Part shown: positions 1 through 8,041 of the stretch, piece after piece
How the letters are laid out: every line of letters starts with the position of its first letter
How positions within the stretch are numbered: position 1 is the first letter of the stretch
IMG/VR virus record: IMGVR_UViG_3300011113_000375
Coordinates: 1-26,066 of that record
Strand: one strand, 5' to 3'
From: a virus
Length of the DNA: 26,066 nt
Program-made: the position numbers and the translations under genes
Notes under the pieces: model-generated
Databases searched by the model: none
What the model was told of the DNA's origin: nothing
The model's input: only the letters and a program-made list of their open reading frames with translations

Positions 1-1
1 T

Positions 2-658
2 ATCACACCGGTTTATTTGAGATTGAAATCAAAAGAGTATGAAAATCTTATGGGTGAATATTATGAATGGTATGATAAAAACCCAGATGAGTCTTCATCA
101 CTTACAGTTCAGTTTTCAAAACTAATGAAAGTTAGAAAGGTAATCGCAAATGAAAAGGCAAATCAAACTATAGAATTTGCCGAAAATATTTTAGAACAAG
201 GAAAGAAAGTTATTATATTCACAAACTTCACAGACACACTACAAACCATATACCAACATTTTGGAAAACAAGCCGTTTATCTTGACGGTAGTTGTAGTAA
301 TGCAGTTCGTCAACAAGCCGTAGACTCATTTCAAAATGATGAAAAAATTAAAGTATTTGTTGGTAACTTGAAGGCAGCCGGGGTTGGTTTAACTTTAACA
401 TCCGCAGAAGTTGTAATCATGAACGATTTATCTTTTGTACCTGCAGAACACGCACAGGCGGAAGATCGAGCATATAGATATGGTCAAAAATCTAATGTAC
501 TTGTATATTATCCTTTGTTTGAAAATACTATAGAGGGTGTAATATATGATATTCTAAATAATAAAAAACAAATTATACGTACTGTAATGGGAGACCAAGA
601 AAATAATAATTTTGGTGATGTTGCAGAAGAAATTTTAAATCTAATTAATAAAAGGTGA
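2..658 (+). CDS. SNF2-type DNA helicase/ATPase, C-terminal part (cut by window edge)
   Basis: The reading frame is open to the left edge, so only the C-terminal part is present; the TTG at 17 is an internal Leu codon, not a convincing start. The visible part is a helicase C-terminal (RecA2) domain of the SNF2 superfamily: a beta strand with KKVIIFTNF, then YLDGS, motif V-like AAGVGLTLTSA, and motif VI-like QAEDRAYRYGQ, matching the SNF2 hallmark Q-x-x-DR-x-x-R-x-GQ with the arginine finger. SNF2-like ATPases translocate on duplex DNA. In large phages they are thought to act in replication, recombination or DNA remodelling, as UvsW and other SF2 enzymes do in T4. The Walker A half lies outside the window, so activity cannot be judged. 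The next gene starts 22 nt downstream. Confidence 0.88.
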   Translation: MTPVYLRLKSKEYENLMGEYYEWYDKNPDESSSLTVQFSKLMKVRKVIANEKANQTIEFAENILEQGKKVIIFTNFTDTLQTIYQHFGKQAVYLDGSCSNAVRQQAVDSFQNDEKIKVFVGNLKAAGVGLTLTSAEVVIMNDLSFVPAEHAQAEDRAYRYGQKSNVLVYYPLFENTIEGVIYDILNNKKQIIRTVMGDQENNNFGDVAEEILNLINKR

Positions 659-680
659 TATTTATTTAAAAAAAATAAAT

Positions 681-1106
681 ATGCCAACAAAATTAGACCA
701 AAGTCAGGTAGATGGATTACCAGAAGAAATACAATCTTTAGATTCGATAGACGTTTCATTAGAGGCTAAAATATCAACTGAAGATTCTCAAAACGATCAA
801 GTAGACTTAAATTTACAAAATCAAATAACTGATTTACAAAATGCGGTTTTAAATTTAGTTTTCGGAAATTCATTATATGTGAGTTTAGATCATGACACTT
901 TAACTGCAATGTCACCGACTCAATTTCCAATTATAGTTATGTCTACAGTTTGGGAGTGGTTTTTAGATGATCAATCTATATATGGTGCGAATTTAAGTAG
1001 TTATACAGCAACAACAAGTGGTTTTTATAAAGCAAAAGTAACATACACCACTCAATTAGGAATTAAAGAAATTCAGTCAGACCCAATTTTTGTGTCATTA
1101 ACATAA
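681..1106 (+). CDS. Small virion-like protein: helical N-terminus plus Ig-like C-terminal domain
   Basis: I do not recognise a named family. Residues 1-65 are Asp/Gln/Leu/Ser-rich and look helical or coiled-coil, with regularly spaced hydrophobics (IQSLDSIDVSLEAKI, LQNQITDLQNAVLNLVF). Residues 68-141 read like a phage Ig-like beta-sandwich: a strand with a Trp pair (VWEWFLDD), then SGFYKAKVTYTT, and a final strand ending PIFVSLT. A trimerising helix followed by an Ig-like module is common in accessory head, tail or fibre proteins, so a virion surface role is inferred. TATTTATT at 659-666 and an A-rich leader with no clear Shine-Dalgarno precede the ATG. The next gene starts 13 nt downstream, suggesting co-transcription. 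Confidence 0.6.
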   Translation: MPTKLDQSQVDGLPEEIQSLDSIDVSLEAKISTEDSQNDQVDLNLQNQITDLQNAVLNLVFGNSLYVSLDHDTLTAMSPTQFPIIVMSTVWEWFLDDQSIYGANLSSYTATTSGFYKAKVTYTTQLGIKEIQSDPIFVSLT

Positions 1107-1119
1107 ATAAAAATAAATT

Positions 1120-1446
1120 ATGAAAATAGTAAAAAGATTGTCAGAAAGAGACATGTCTAGATTAGTTAGACGAGTTATTAAAGAAGATGAAATGGATTTG
1201 AGTCCTGTTAATAAACTTGGTGAAATTGAAGGTGTGTCAGAAATACAAGGTTGTGGAGGAGACAAGTTTGATGCCAACATGTGTTTATCAAATGCCATGG
1301 ATACTCTATCATTTAACAAATTTGTAAAAGAATTTTTTCCAGCATTTCAAGGAGTTGCTCAAGTAACTAAAACCGAAATACCAACCTCACAAATGGATCT
1401 TCCAACAATGGCAGAAGGAAGAGTCAGATATAGAGGAAGAAGATAA
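1120..1446 (+). CDS. Small protein with basic N-terminal virion-tag-like motif
   Basis: This is a 108-residue protein of unknown function. The N-terminus (KRLSERDMSRLVRRVIKEDE, residues 5-24) is a short basic amphipathic helix ending in acidic residues. It contains two (L/I)-x-E triplets (L7-S-E9 and I20-K-E22), the consensus cut by T4-type prohead proteases. I recall similar tags at the N-termini of phage head or virion proteins, and a related segment occurs inside the large protein encoded immediately downstream (residues 361-374). The rest has two Cys (GCGG, NMCLSNAMD) and an Arg-rich C-terminus. A role as a packaged or processed head protein is inference. The gene ends 24 nt before a strong rho-independent terminator, so it probably closes the transcript from the helicase side. 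Confidence 0.6.
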   Translation: MKIVKRLSERDMSRLVRRVIKEDEMDLSPVNKLGEIEGVSEIQGCGGDKFDANMCLSNAMDTLSFNKFVKEFFPAFQGVAQVTKTEIPTSQMDLPTMAEGRVRYRGRR

Positions 1447-1470
1447 TAGTATCATCGAATTAAATTTAAA

Positions 1471-1500
1471 AAACCCCATAATAAAAGTGGGGTTTTTATT
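1471..1500 (+). terminator. Rho-independent terminator after the small tag-bearing gene
   Basis: The arms AAACCCCAT (1471-1479) and GTGGGGTTT (1487-1495) form a stem with a 7-nt A-rich loop, followed by a T-rich tract (TTTTTATTTT). It lies 24 nt after the stop codon at 1446. Confidence 0.85.
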
Positions 1501-1508
1501 TTATAGAG

Positions 1509-1516
1509 TATTTATA
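1509..1516 (+). promoter_or_regulatory. TATTTATA octamer upstream of the 697-residue protein gene
   Basis: TATTTATA lies 4 nt before the ATG at 1521, in the same orientation as the gene and just after a terminator, so new initiation is needed here. The same octamer precedes four other genes in this window. Its function is not established; if it is a promoter element the transcript would be leaderless or nearly so. Confidence 0.4.
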
Positions 1517-1520
1517 GTCA

Positions 1521-3614
1521 ATGAATGTTAAAGTAAAACATATTAAATGTGATATGTCTGATGACGCAATTAAGTTGTCTAATGAATTTATCAAGTACTT
1601 ACAAAAACATTTCCCACTTAAAAATGATGTGGGCATTGTCTTTACCGGTGAAAGAATTGGTGAAATGTCAACAGGAAGTAGAAATTCAAAATCAGTTATT
1701 AAAGTTTTCACAAAAAAAAGAATTAATAGGGACATATTAAGGACATTAGCACATGAATGGATTCATGAATGGCAAATGACCACAAAAGGAAAAAAACCAA
1801 CTGGGGATATCGGAGGTCCAATTGAAGACGAAGCAAATGCCAAAGCGGGATCTATTTTAAAAATGTTTGAAAAAGATCACCCGATTAAAGAACCTTTAAT
1901 GTATGAATCTTTAACAAAAAAAATCAACATATTAAACGAACAGATTTTACTGACCGAAAAAATAAATATTCATGAAGAGTTCATAAATGAAATGACAAAA
2001 ATTGGTATTGAAAAATTACCGTACTCATATTCGGCAATCAAACAATTTGTTGATCCGGAAACTATGGATATTCATTATAACAAACATTATAAAACTTATG
2101 TTAAAAAACTTAATGACGCTCTTAAAAATAATAAAAGAAAATATGAAGATCTGGAGGAGATTATAAGATCTATAAGTTTATATGACACAAAAGTTAGAAA
2201 TAACGCCGGAGGTGCTTTTAATCATGCATTATTTTGGAAAATGCTGTCACCAACAAAACAATTACCAAAAAAGGAAATTTTAAATAAAATCAATCAGGAA
2301 TTTGGAAACATTAAAAAAATGAAAGACAAATTTAATGAGGTTGCTTTGGATCGTTTCGGTTCTGGGTGGGTATGGTTGGTTTTAACAAAAAGTAATAAAT
2401 TAAAAATCATGTCCACACCAAATCAGGATAACCCTTTGATGAATATTATAAAAGGTGGTGGGTATCCTTTATTAGGTTTGGATTTATGGGAACACGCATA
2501 TTATTTAAGATATAGAAACAAAAGAGATCAATATATTAAAAATTTTTGGAACAGTGTAAATTGGGAATTTGTCAACGACCTGTTTGTTTCCAAAACAAAA
2601 AAGAAATTAAACGAAACATATTTAAGAACATTACTTAAAGAAGATACTGAACAAGATTTAGATCTTAAAAACAGAATGAAACGGGAACTTCAAAAAATTA
2701 GATTAATTCCGTTAGACAGCGAAGCTGCTGTTGACGCAATTAACAATATTATAACAAGTTCTGTTGACCGAGGATATCTAAATTATGATAGAACTTTGAT
2801 GGGACTTATGTCATTAGATTTGAATAATGTTTCAGAAAGGTCTCGATATAGATTTAACAATTATTTTATTAGATGGGTAAAAAGTAAAACAAGAGGATAT
2901 GACTTTGAGGCTCTTATTACCGGACTACTTGGTGGTGAAATGGCAGCCTCATTAAATTCACCGTTTGATGTTATCTCAAAATTTGGAGACAAACTTTCCT
3001 GTAAAGTTGTTAGAAATACTAGTGAAAAAATATCCTTAAAAAGTGTTCGTAGGTCTGTGGAGTTGTTTATTAAAAACTATACTGGAAGTGATGAAAATAA
3101 GGCAATTCTTATGGATTTAGCCAAATATCCAAACTTTGTTGATTTAGTTTTAAGACATGAAAACCAAGACATTAAAAATATTGGTGAGGACTTATTGGGC
3201 AATCTTTTAAGTGAAATTACCGGAATGCTTGTTGGTGTTCCTAATCCATCAACTTATCAAATTGAATTATTTTATTTTGATAAAGACTCTCTTATTAACG
3301 CCGCCAAAATACCTGATATGTTAAAAACAGGAAAACAAAGCGGATCACAAACAATAACTTTTTCATCTAAAATATTAAAAATACAAGATGTAAATGTTGT
3401 TAAAGGGGCAATTCAGTTTCCTAATATATCACTTCAAGAATATAGTGACTTTTTAATTGGTGATGAAAACACACAAGAAATATTAAATTTATTTGACTTG
3501 TTTGGAAAAAAATATGGTGTAGACAACCTTGGATCAAATATACCACAAGACATTATTCGCGATTTATCCAAGAATCAAAGATTCAAGTTAGACTTGAAAA
3601 GGTTGTTAAAATAA
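1521..3614 (+). CDS. Multidomain protein: HExxH metallopeptidase-like domain, Mn-type superoxide dismutase, C-terminal nuclease-like domain
   Basis: This 697-residue protein has three clear parts. Residues 1-125 carry a zinc-peptidase signature, H78-E-W-I-H82, with a candidate third ligand in EDEAN (E102/E104), as in gluzincin/ImmA-like peptidases. Residues 160-355 are a full-length Fe/Mn superoxide dismutase. All four metal ligands are present: H185 (DIHYNKHY), H235 (AFNHALFW), D321 and H325 (DLWEHAYY). Y193 and the Mn-type residues Gly-Gly before H235 and Q302 (TPNQDNPLM) are also present. Residues 375-697 are unassigned, but E463 (DFEALITGLLGG), D483 and S493-C-K495 resemble a PD-(D/E)xK nuclease core with Ser in place of the second acidic residue. 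The linkers at 128-155 and 361-376 are rich in (L/I)-x-E triplets, suggesting proteolytic separation. A SOD inside a phage structural-gene block is unusual. The SOD call is firm; the peptidase call is probable and the nuclease call tentative. Confidence 0.88.
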   Translation: MNVKVKHIKCDMSDDAIKLSNEFIKYLQKHFPLKNDVGIVFTGERIGEMSTGSRNSKSVIKVFTKKRINRDILRTLAHEWIHEWQMTTKGKKPTGDIGGPIEDEANAKAGSILKMFEKDHPIKEPLMYESLTKKINILNEQILLTEKINIHEEFINEMTKIGIEKLPYSYSAIKQFVDPETMDIHYNKHYKTYVKKLNDALKNNKRKYEDLEEIIRSISLYDTKVRNNAGGAFNHALFWKMLSPTKQLPKKEILNKINQEFGNIKKMKDKFNEVALDRFGSGWVWLVLTKSNKLKIMSTPNQDNPLMNIIKGGGYPLLGLDLWEHAYYLRYRNKRDQYIKNFWNSVNWEFVNDLFVSKTKKKLNETYLRTLLKEDTEQDLDLKNRMKRELQKIRLIPLDSEAAVDAINNIITSSVDRGYLNYDRTLMGLMSLDLNNVSERSRYRFNNYFIRWVKSKTRGYDFEALITGLLGGEMAASLNSPFDVISKFGDKLSCKVVRNTSEKISLKSVRRSVELFIKNYTGSDENKAILMDLAKYPNFVDLVLRHENQDIKNIGEDLLGNLLSEITGMLVGVPNPSTYQIELFYFDKDSLINAAKIPDMLKTGKQSGSQTITFSSKILKIQDVNVVKGAIQFPNISLQEYSDFLIGDENTQEILNLFDLFGKKYGVDNLGSNIPQDIIRDLSKNQRFKLDLKRLLK

Positions 3615-3624
3615 GACAACGCGA

Positions 3625-3632
3625 TATTTATA
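3625..3632 (+). promoter_or_regulatory. TATTTATA octamer upstream of the neck protein gene
   Basis: TATTTATA lies 13 nt before the ATG at 3646, on the coding strand, in the short gap after the preceding stop codon. It is the same octamer as at four other gene starts. A promoter or translation-leader function is inferred only from position. Confidence 0.4.
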
Positions 3633-3645
3633 AAAAAAACATCTT

Positions 3646-4770
3646 ATGTCTATTATTAGTGAACCAGAAAGATCAAATCTTTATAAAAAAGTACGTCATG
3701 TACTTGGTGCTCCTTTAAGAAGTATCGAATTAGAAGATGAACAAATGGATACCCTTTTAGAATTTTCTATTGATGAGTATTCACAATACGTACAAGATTG
3801 GTTAATTGAGTCCCAGTGGACTGCACTTAACAATTTGGATTTAGACACACAATCACTAGCAAAGGCATTTACAACAAGAAGTTTAGATTATGAAACAAGA
3901 TATACGTATGCGTATTCAAAAATAGTTGGATTACAAGCCGGTGGAGACTGGGTACTAAAAAAAGATTATGTACAATTAGTTCCGAACCAACAAATTTACG
4001 AAATACCAGCACATAGAGAACTTAACGAAGTTTTATGGTTTACACCAGCAACTATGAATAATATGTTGTTTGACCCATGGGCTTTCGGTGGTATTGCTGG
4101 TGGAGGTATTTCAGGACCTGCAGGGTATGCACAAGTTGGTAACTTATCTGGTAGTTACTTTTTGATGCCAGCATTTGATATGTTACTTCGAATGCAAGAA
4201 ATTAACATTCAAAGAAGAATTATTGCGGGAGACTTAACTTATCGTGTTACAGCACTTCCTGGTGGTAAAAAAGCACTTCACTTGATGAATACACCTGGTG
4301 GTAAATTTGATTTTGGTAATTCAACACTTATGAAAGGTAAAGTATGGTATTGGTATTATGATACAGAGGGTTCAGACAGAGACAAATGTTTGGCTGACAA
4401 CCCCGACATTATTAAAATGCCTTCCGATGTTCCTTTTGATAAAATGAGTTGGGAAGACTTAAATAATCCGGCTCAGGTGTGGGTAAGAAGATGGTTTATT
4501 GCATATTGTAAAGAAACGTTATCCAGAGTAAGAGGTAAATTTAGTGGTAATTTAAAAGCACCAGATGGTGATTTGACAATGGATTACCAGTCATTAGCCA
4601 CCGAAGCAAAGGATGAAAAAACAAAACTCATAGATGAATTAATAGGTGCGGAAGGAAGGTTAACAAGGTTGAAGCCTGAAAAGGTTATGGAAAGAGAGGC
4701 GTTGTTGGCTGAAAACCTAAATAAACAGCTCAAGTTTAGAGCAATGCCTAGACAAATCTATGTAATATGA
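3646..4770 (+). CDS. Neck protein, T4 gp13-like
   Basis: This 374-residue protein has the layout of myovirus neck proteins. An N-terminal helical region (residues 1-95) includes the acidic IELEDEQMDTLLEFSIDEYS. A beta-rich middle contains LVPNQQIYEIPAHRELNEVL, and a C-terminal helical segment W279-VRRWFIAYCKETLSRVRGKF-S300 matches the recurrent pattern of an aromatic/basic helix ending in R-x-KF-S-G before a proline/aspartate-rich turn. T4 gp13 and gp14 complete the head and join it to the tail. The pattern match comes from memory of T4-like neck proteins, so the exact gp13 orthology is probable rather than certain. The stop codon overlaps the start of the next gene (ATGA), implying translational coupling. 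Confidence 0.65.
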   Translation: MSIISEPERSNLYKKVRHVLGAPLRSIELEDEQMDTLLEFSIDEYSQYVQDWLIESQWTALNNLDLDTQSLAKAFTTRSLDYETRYTYAYSKIVGLQAGGDWVLKKDYVQLVPNQQIYEIPAHRELNEVLWFTPATMNNMLFDPWAFGGIAGGGISGPAGYAQVGNLSGSYFLMPAFDMLLRMQEINIQRRIIAGDLTYRVTALPGGKKALHLMNTPGGKFDFGNSTLMKGKVWYWYYDTEGSDRDKCLADNPDIIKMPSDVPFDKMSWEDLNNPAQVWVRRWFIAYCKETLSRVRGKFSGNLKAPDGDLTMDYQSLATEAKDEKTKLIDELIGAEGRLTRLKPEKVMEREALLAENLNKQLKFRAMPRQIYVI

Positions 4771-5138
4771 TAAGAATTGAAAACGTAACTCCAAGAAAAA
4801 ACATTGTGAAATATCAAACACAACACTATGTTGAACCAAAGGTGATCATTCAAAAACCTCACGAACTTCATAAAATAATTTCAGAATCTGAATATACGGT
4901 CGGTGATGAAACTTTATTAATTGTTAAAGATGTTGATCAGTCTGAAATTTTATTGAATTCACAGGTTAATCAAAAAGTTTACATTAAATCTCTAACAAAT
5001 GTAATTGTCAAATCAGATGTTGGTTCGATTGATGATGACTGGGACGAACTTCTATTAGAAAAAGGAGCATCTGTTCTTTTTCAGTTTGTAGAAGGTAACT
5101 GGTATATACTATCTTCTGATGGTATGAAATTTTCTTAA
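4767..5138 (+). CDS. Small beta-rich virion-like protein
   Basis: This 123-residue protein starts inside the stop codon of the neck gene (ATGA overlap). It is predicted to be almost entirely beta: alternating hydrophobic strands (TLLIVKDV, KVYIKSLTNVIVKSD), then a turn, and a C-terminal strand pair FQFVEGNWYILSSDGMK. That last motif, an aromatic strand followed by W-Y-I-L-S-S-D-G, is typical of phage fibre or decoration modules that end a beta stack. I recognise no named family. Coupling to the neck gene points to a structural role. The gene ends 4 nt from the end of the convergent DNA polymerase gene, with no visible terminator between them. Confidence 0.6.
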   Translation: MIRIENVTPRKNIVKYQTQHYVEPKVIIQKPHELHKIISESEYTVGDETLLIVKDVDQSEILLNSQVNQKVYIKSLTNVIVKSDVGSIDDDWDELLLEKGASVLFQFVEGNWYILSSDGMKFS

Positions 5139-5142
5139 AAAT

Positions 5143-7926
5143 TTATTTAACGTATTTTTTCATTTCGGGGTCGGCCAATTCATACATATGATAAGGGCTG
5201 ACCCCGACTTTTTTCCAGTAAATCATTTCTTCATTTGATATCTCCATAACATCTTCTAACTTGTCTTGATCGCCCTCATCAAATGGTTGTCCATTAATTA
5301 GTTCACATTGAACTTTTGTAAAGAATGGTCTTTCTTCTGGGTTCTTAACTAATAAAGCATTTCTCACCTCTTGTTTAAACACAACAAGTAATGGTTCTAC
5401 TCGTTTGTTAAAAGTTGTGATTGCCCGTTGAATATTGTACTGACCTTTCATAGTTGGGTTACTTTCAAGATCTAATGGATCAATACGGTAACAATTAAGT
5501 TGTATGATAGAGTCCAAGTTTTCAGGAATGGGTCCACCGTAAGTATTAATATGTTCTTCAGACCATCCTTTTTTTGGTTTATTAACTTTTTGAACATCAC
5601 CATGTGAAGCCTTACTACCGTTGTTTACATAAAAGATTACATCACCAAGATTTACATTAAGACCTTCATTAATTGCAAGTTCCATATGAGCTTGACGAGA
5701 CATTAAACTTCCTGCCTTTGTTGTTTGTTTACTACGTGTAATATAATCATCAATACTTTGTTTAACTTTTGCCTTGTTCGCAATATCAATTAAAGGAATG
5801 TCTTGATCAAATATTCTTTGTAAATATTCATAATACCACTCAACAAATTCTTGTCCCTTACCATCTAAAAGAAGTTTAATTGCTTTATCTAAAAATGTCT
5901 CAATATATTTTGGCATTTTCTTTGACTTGATTGAGTTTCCGGTAAGTTTGATTTTACCTTTAGCCGTGATAAGAGCGTAGTTTTTTCTAGCCAAGTTAAT
6001 ACACGCTGGCCATTGACCATCGGTATCAAGAGCCATTTCACCTCTCATTGACATATCATTAAACTCCATTACATCCGCTTCTTCACCAACATATTCTTTA
6101 CCCTCAACAACTTTCCAGTTTAAACCTTTACCGATATATTTTCGATCTTCCACATTTTCAGGGACCGAAAAGTTAATACCATCCGTATCCATTACAAGTG
6201 GTGTGTATCCACGATCCATAAAGAAGTTAATCATCATACGAAGATACTGACGACCTGTACAAGTAATCATTTCACCTTTGTCCATATCACCCCAATGAAA
6301 AACTTGTGGGGCAGATAACGCACCGAACATCGAGTTGATGAAGATTTTAATTGGTAATTGTTTACGGTCATAAGAAGTTGATTTCTTTTTATCTATCGAC
6401 GCATATTCCTCGGCAAGTTGTTTGTATTTAATACGAGTGTTACGGAAGTAAGATAATAAACCTTTCATTGCTCCTGTTACATCACAATCAGGAAAAACAT
6501 CATGAACTAACTGAATGGATGGGTATAGAGACGAGTAGTCAAGTTTTAATACGTTCTTGGAGTATCCGGTTCTAATAAGACGAGAAAGTCCTCCTACAAA
6601 GTTTCTTTTCTCACCTTTTTCAGGAATTGCCAATTTATGTTTATAAGACCAAGCCAACATCAACATTTTCCATAATGTTGCGGTACCCATTGTTGAAACT
6701 CTTTCGTATGTTGTGGGAAGAAGGGACGCCAACAAAAATGAACCTTGGTTGAATTCTTCGTCAACAAGTAGAGTTTCCTCAAGGTCATCGTCAAGATAAC
6801 GCTCAATAATGTCGTCCCCCTTTGTTTTAATGTAAACATTAGAATGTCTTTCACAAACATCATCAATCTTTGGATCTATACCTACTTTTTTGTACTTACC
6901 ATTTTCAATATTCAACCAATACTCTTCTTTATTTCTATACATAGATCCGATCTTGTCGTGATCAACGTACACCCGGTCAGGAGCCTCAAGTTCAAGATAT
7001 TTTGTTATATACTTCAAACCAGCTTCTTTGATGTTTGAATTAATTGCTTGTGCTCGTCGTACTGAATGTAAAATATCAATTATGTTATATCCCCACATTT
7101 GAGTTTGAGTAAACTTCTCCACCTCGTTTGCAAGTTTTAACATTGATTCTTTTTGTGAAATTGTTTTTTCACGGTGTAGTGATGTTGCAACTCTTTTAAT
7201 ATCAAGATTTAAGATTTTACATCTTTCATAAATCCAGTACCAGTCAAAGTTGAATGAGTTATACCCTGAAATAATTGATGGTTTGATTTCATCTATTACT
7301 CTAAAAAATTCAGTTATACCTCGTCTTTCTTCATCTTCGTTTGTACACTCGATAACTTTTTGAAACCCTTTATTTGTTTTAAGACCGATCATGAAAATTC
7401 TACCATCTTTGGGTTCTAAAGATGTGGTCTCAAGGTCAAATACAAGTCTTGTAATGTCATTGTATTCTTCAAATCCTTTGAATAATCTTTTTTCTTTCGA
7501 GATGAGGTATTGTTCAACTGGGGGTAACATAAGAATTTTTTCTTTAAGTTTTTCTCCCCACGGGTCAAGTCCACCATCTCTGAAAAATTGTGTAAGAGCC
7601 CTATAACCCTTTAATGACTTAACCATGAATGTCAAACCATTTTCTAACCTTTCGTTGTTATCGGTTCTTAATTTTTCAATCATGATACCATATTTTGTCA
7701 TGGCCTCTTTTTGTAATGCTTTAGAACCAGAATAAAAATTCAGACCACGTAGGTCACCCACCCACGCAAATGCAATTAAACTGTCTCTTTGGATTTGTTT
7801 TCCCTTACCTGGTACTTCTTTGATTTTGTAAATGTGGTCGGATTGATAGTCAAATTCTACCGACACAATATATTCTTCAGGGTCGTTTCCCTGTAGGAAA
7901 CTTTCAATTTCTTCTTGTGATATCAT
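5143..7926 (-). CDS. Family-B DNA polymerase, T4 gp43-like replicative enzyme
   Basis: This 927-residue protein is close in length to T4 gp43 and has all diagnostic motifs in order. The 3'-5' exonuclease has Exo I D164-L-E166, Exo II N223-SFNF-D228 and Exo III Y377-LDD-D381. The polymerase has motif A D463-YSSLYPS, motif B K527-IFINSMFG with N531 and G535, and motif C MDTDGINF, where D580 and D582 are the catalytic pair (the usual YGDTDS varies here). A KKMPKY motif follows. Both active sites look intact, so this should be the proofreading replicative polymerase. It stands alone on the minus strand between plus-strand genes and has its own promoter and leader hairpin. No insertion, intein or split was seen. 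Confidence 0.97.
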   Translation of the reverse strand: MISQEEIESFLQGNDPEEYIVSVEFDYQSDHIYKIKEVPGKGKQIQRDSLIAFAWVGDLRGLNFYSGSKALQKEAMTKYGIMIEKLRTDNNERLENGLTFMVKSLKGYRALTQFFRDGGLDPWGEKLKEKILMLPPVEQYLISKEKRLFKGFEEYNDITRLVFDLETTSLEPKDGRIFMIGLKTNKGFQKVIECTNEDEERRGITEFFRVIDEIKPSIISGYNSFNFDWYWIYERCKILNLDIKRVATSLHREKTISQKESMLKLANEVEKFTQTQMWGYNIIDILHSVRRAQAINSNIKEAGLKYITKYLELEAPDRVYVDHDKIGSMYRNKEEYWLNIENGKYKKVGIDPKIDDVCERHSNVYIKTKGDDIIERYLDDDLEETLLVDEEFNQGSFLLASLLPTTYERVSTMGTATLWKMLMLAWSYKHKLAIPEKGEKRNFVGGLSRLIRTGYSKNVLKLDYSSLYPSIQLVHDVFPDCDVTGAMKGLLSYFRNTRIKYKQLAEEYASIDKKKSTSYDRKQLPIKIFINSMFGALSAPQVFHWGDMDKGEMITCTGRQYLRMMINFFMDRGYTPLVMDTDGINFSVPENVEDRKYIGKGLNWKVVEGKEYVGEEADVMEFNDMSMRGEMALDTDGQWPACINLARKNYALITAKGKIKLTGNSIKSKKMPKYIETFLDKAIKLLLDGKGQEFVEWYYEYLQRIFDQDIPLIDIANKAKVKQSIDDYITRSKQTTKAGSLMSRQAHMELAINEGLNVNLGDVIFYVNNGSKASHGDVQKVNKPKKGWSEEHINTYGGPIPENLDSIIQLNCYRIDPLDLESNPTMKGQYNIQRAITTFNKRVEPLLVVFKQEVRNALLVKNPEERPFFTKVQCELINGQPFDEGDQDKLEDVMEISNEEMIYWKKVGVSPYHMYELADPEMKKYVK

Positions 7927-7950
7927 AACTTATTTGTTTGGTGTATTCGC

Positions 7951-7968
7951 TGTCGAATTAGGTCGACA
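7951..7968 (-). promoter_or_regulatory. Leader hairpin ahead of the DNA polymerase gene
   Basis: The coding strand reads TGTCGA, loop CCTAAT, TCGACA, a perfect 6-bp stem with a 6-nt loop, 24 nt before the polymerase ATG and inside the leader of the predicted promoter. In T4, gp43 represses its own translation by binding a hairpin near its ribosome binding site. This hairpin could play the same part, but its sequence is different and the link is inference. Confidence 0.4.
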
Positions 7969-7985
7969 TTTACCTTTCCTTCTTA

Positions 7986-8014
7986 AGTATAATTGATTAT
8001 TATTCAAATGTCAA
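7986..8014 (-). promoter_or_regulatory. Sigma70-type promoter for the DNA polymerase gene
   Basis: On the minus strand a perfect -35 box TTGACA (8014-8009) and a -10 box TATACT (7991-7986, one mismatch to TATAAT) are separated by exactly 17 nt. This lies in the divergent gap about 60 nt upstream of the polymerase start. It is the best promoter match I noticed in the window. The predicted transcript starts near 7979, just ahead of the hairpin. Confidence 0.7.
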
Positions 8015-8041
8015 AACAAAATTACCCCCTATTTATTATAA

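Noticed and set aside
508-759. Minus-strand open frame across the helicase end
   Set aside because: It lies opposite a well-supported gene and has no recognisable features.
7957-7968. Tiny upstream reading frame (ATG TCG ACC TAA) in the polymerase leader
   Set aside because: Only three codons; an AGGAAAGG-like site precedes it, but nothing else supports translation.
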